A DNA stretch of 64,000 nucleotides from Macquaria australasica (lineage: Eukaryota; Chordata; Actinopteri; Centrarchiformes; Percichthyidae), in contig SEMN01000008.1 of the NCBI GenBank assembly GCA_005408345.1, positions 1,054,001-1,118,000 of the forward strand. The letters are read 5' to 3'. The notes below the pieces were generated by a model. That model had not been told where the DNA came from, did no database searches, and worked only from the letters and a program-made list of their open reading frames with translations. The number at the start of each line of letters is the position of its first letter. The first letter of the stretch is position 1. The position numbers were made by a program, and so were the translations under genes. Positions 62,584 through 64,000 of this stretch are shown piece by piece.

Positions 62584-63956
62584 TTAGTCTTCCCCCTCCA
62601 GTTTCTGTGTGACACATTTGATGCGGATATTTTCCCGGAGGTTGCGGAGGCGCGCACTGCGACTTGTGATTTCCTCCACGTAGGTTTTGGGGAACCAGCC
62701 CCGTTCCCCGTCCGACAGCCTGATGCCTTCCACCCAGCCTGGTGAAACACAACATCCCTTAGACATCAAACAAACCGCTACACATTATCATCCGCTGCTT
62801 GTTAAAAGCTCCGACAGCCAGTGAGACGCACAAACCCAACTTTTTAAGGCCACAAGTTACATTCGTTTAGCTGCAGCTTGAAGTGGGAATGCAGTTAATC
62901 TGAAAGAGGACTTCATCCAGATTCTTACCATCACTTGTAATGGTCTTAGCATGAAGAATGTCGGCCTTTTCCAGGGTTAACTCATCGTGCTCTTGGGCCT
63001 GATAGCTTTTGATGCACTGAACCTGGGATATATCTAAGAGGAAAAGACAAGAAAAAAAAAAGGTGAACGAGAGGATTTGAAAGGTTTACACTGATTCATA
63101 GTGCACCTGAATCTCTCTACTGACCATCATTCTCACTGGCGTGCTCGATGTCTTCGAGCGGATCAGATGGAAACATCGCTGTGATCCATCTCTGCTTCCC
63201 GCTCCTTGGTAGACACAAAAAAAGGGCAGTTAGAGCACCGTCTGCTAAAGCATCCAGTTTGGACTGAAGTTAATAATAATAACTTTTATTTATATAGCAC
63301 CTTTCAAAACATAGTTACAAAGTTCTTCACAAATAATACAAAATACCCTCCCCCATAACAGAAGAAACTCAAAGAAGAAAGATAGCAAAAAAAGATAATG
63401 CAAAAAAGCAAGTTTATAAAAATTAGTTTTCAATAGTGATTTGGAAGAAGTCGTTGTGGTTTCAAGATGAATTTCAACAGTTCCAAAGTTTTGGGGCCCT
63501 GACAGAAAAAGCACAGTCTCCTTTAGTTTTAAGTCTCGATCAGGGGACTGTTAGCAAAGTTTTGTTGTGAGATCTGAGGTTGCGCGCAGGTAGATAGAGG
63601 CATAAATGTTCTCAGTGTTTTAAAACTAATGAGTAAAACCTTAAAATCAGTCCTGAAGTTAACTGGAAGCCAGTGCAAAGAGGCTAAAATGGGGGTTATG
63701 TGATCTCTTTTGTTTGATCCAGTTAACAGTCTGGCTGCAGCATTTTGTATAACTTGACGGAGTGAGCGTGCTGCATTGCCAACGTGTTGTTACTCACTCA
63801 GTGTGCGACTTGAGCAGGATCTGGTGTTTGAGCTGCTGGCCTTCACACAGCTGCAGGTGGAAGATGAAGCCTGAGATGCCCTGCAGCTTCTGACTGAGAT
63901 CCTTCACTTTCAGTTCTCCTATCTTGGCATGTACAAACACCATGAACTTCCAGGTA
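62584..63956 (-). CDS. arhgef16: Ephexin-family RhoGEF, 3' end (PH end and SH3), probably ARHGEF16
   Basis: Partial gene: only the last four coding exons are inside the window, in transcript order 63956-63798, 63204-63125, 63033-62929, 62738-62584. All GT/AG junctions keep frame and give about 165 residues to a TAA. The first two exons encode the end of a PH domain (TWKFMVFVHAKIGEL, then KQRWITAM as the closing helix). The next two encode an SH3 domain (VQCIKSYQAQEHDELTLEKADI, SDGWVEGIRLSDGERGWFP, TYVEEI). DH-PH-SH3 order is the ephexin subfamily (ARHGEF5/16/19/26, NGEF), which activates Rho-family GTPases. ARHGEF16 is favoured because its human gene is at 1p36.32, like the neighbours. The C-terminus KLEGED lacks an obvious PDZ-binding motif. 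The DH domain must lie beyond 64000. Confidence 0.7.
63268..63785 (-). mobile_element. L2-type LINE fragment inside a RhoGEF intron
   Basis: On the minus strand the sequence encodes IQNAAARLLTGSNKRDHI and PILASLHWLPVN-type RT C-terminal residues, running into a tail that reads '...tatataaataaaagt'. It is related to, but distinct from, the LINE at 27.3-31.1 kb. It lies wholly in the intron between the exons ending at 63798 and starting at 63204. Confidence 0.7.
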
Positions 63957-64000
63957 CTGCAAAAAAAGATTTTTCATTTTATTATCAAGATCACCAGCAG

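Noticed and set aside
1..64000. CRISPR arrays, bacterial operons or phage genes
   Set aside because: No spaced direct repeats, Shine-Dalgarno-led ORF chains or phage genes; all coding evidence is spliced vertebrate exons.

Overview
The window is a teleost, probably percomorph, nuclear genome segment. It has short exons with GT/AG junctions, long introns, CA/TG microsatellites, and many fish-type dispersed repeats (L2-like LINEs, tRNA-derived SINEs, inverted-repeat DNA elements). Nothing prokaryotic is present. The recognised genes correspond to human 1p36.3 genes (MIR200B/MIR200A/MIR429, TTLL10, PLEKHN1 and an ephexin-type RhoGEF such as ARHGEF16), so this is a conserved 1p36-like block.

Layout. 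(1) 1-8.5 kb, minus strand: candidate exons of a gene I do not recognise, interrupted by inverted-repeat elements. (2) 8.5-18.1 kb: no recognisable gene; repeats and possible conserved noncoding DNA. (3) 18.2-25.15 kb, plus strand: the miR-200b / miR-200a / miR-429 cluster, with a CpG- and CCAAT-containing promoter-like region about 4.3 kb upstream of miR-200b and poly(A) signals near 25.12 kb. This is the most important content of the window and none of it is protein coding. (4) 27.3-31.1 kb: a 5'-truncated, decayed L2-clade LINE on the minus strand. (5) 31-40 kb: repeats and a possible distal promoter. (6) 40.1-48.9 kb, plus strand: ttll10, a tubulin glycylase-type ligase in at least 11 coding exons. 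(7) 49.9-59.5 kb, plus strand: a plekhn1-like gene with two tandem PH domains in 11 exons and a lipidation-type N-terminus. (8) 59.5-62.5 kb: a degenerate hAT-type transposon between convergent genes. (9) 62.58-64 kb, minus strand: the last four visible exons (PH end, SH3 domain, stop) of an ephexin-family RhoGEF, best guess arhgef16.

How it fits together. The miR-200 family maintains the epithelial state by repressing ZEB1/ZEB2, and ZEB proteins repress the mammalian cluster through CACCTG E-boxes. The promoter-like region here carries two such E-boxes close together and a third about 375 bp downstream, which suggests the same double-negative loop. TTLL10 modifies tubulin or other proteins by glycylation, the PH-domain protein is probably membrane-associated, and the RhoGEF acts on the actin cytoskeleton. 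These three share conserved neighbourhood rather than one pathway.
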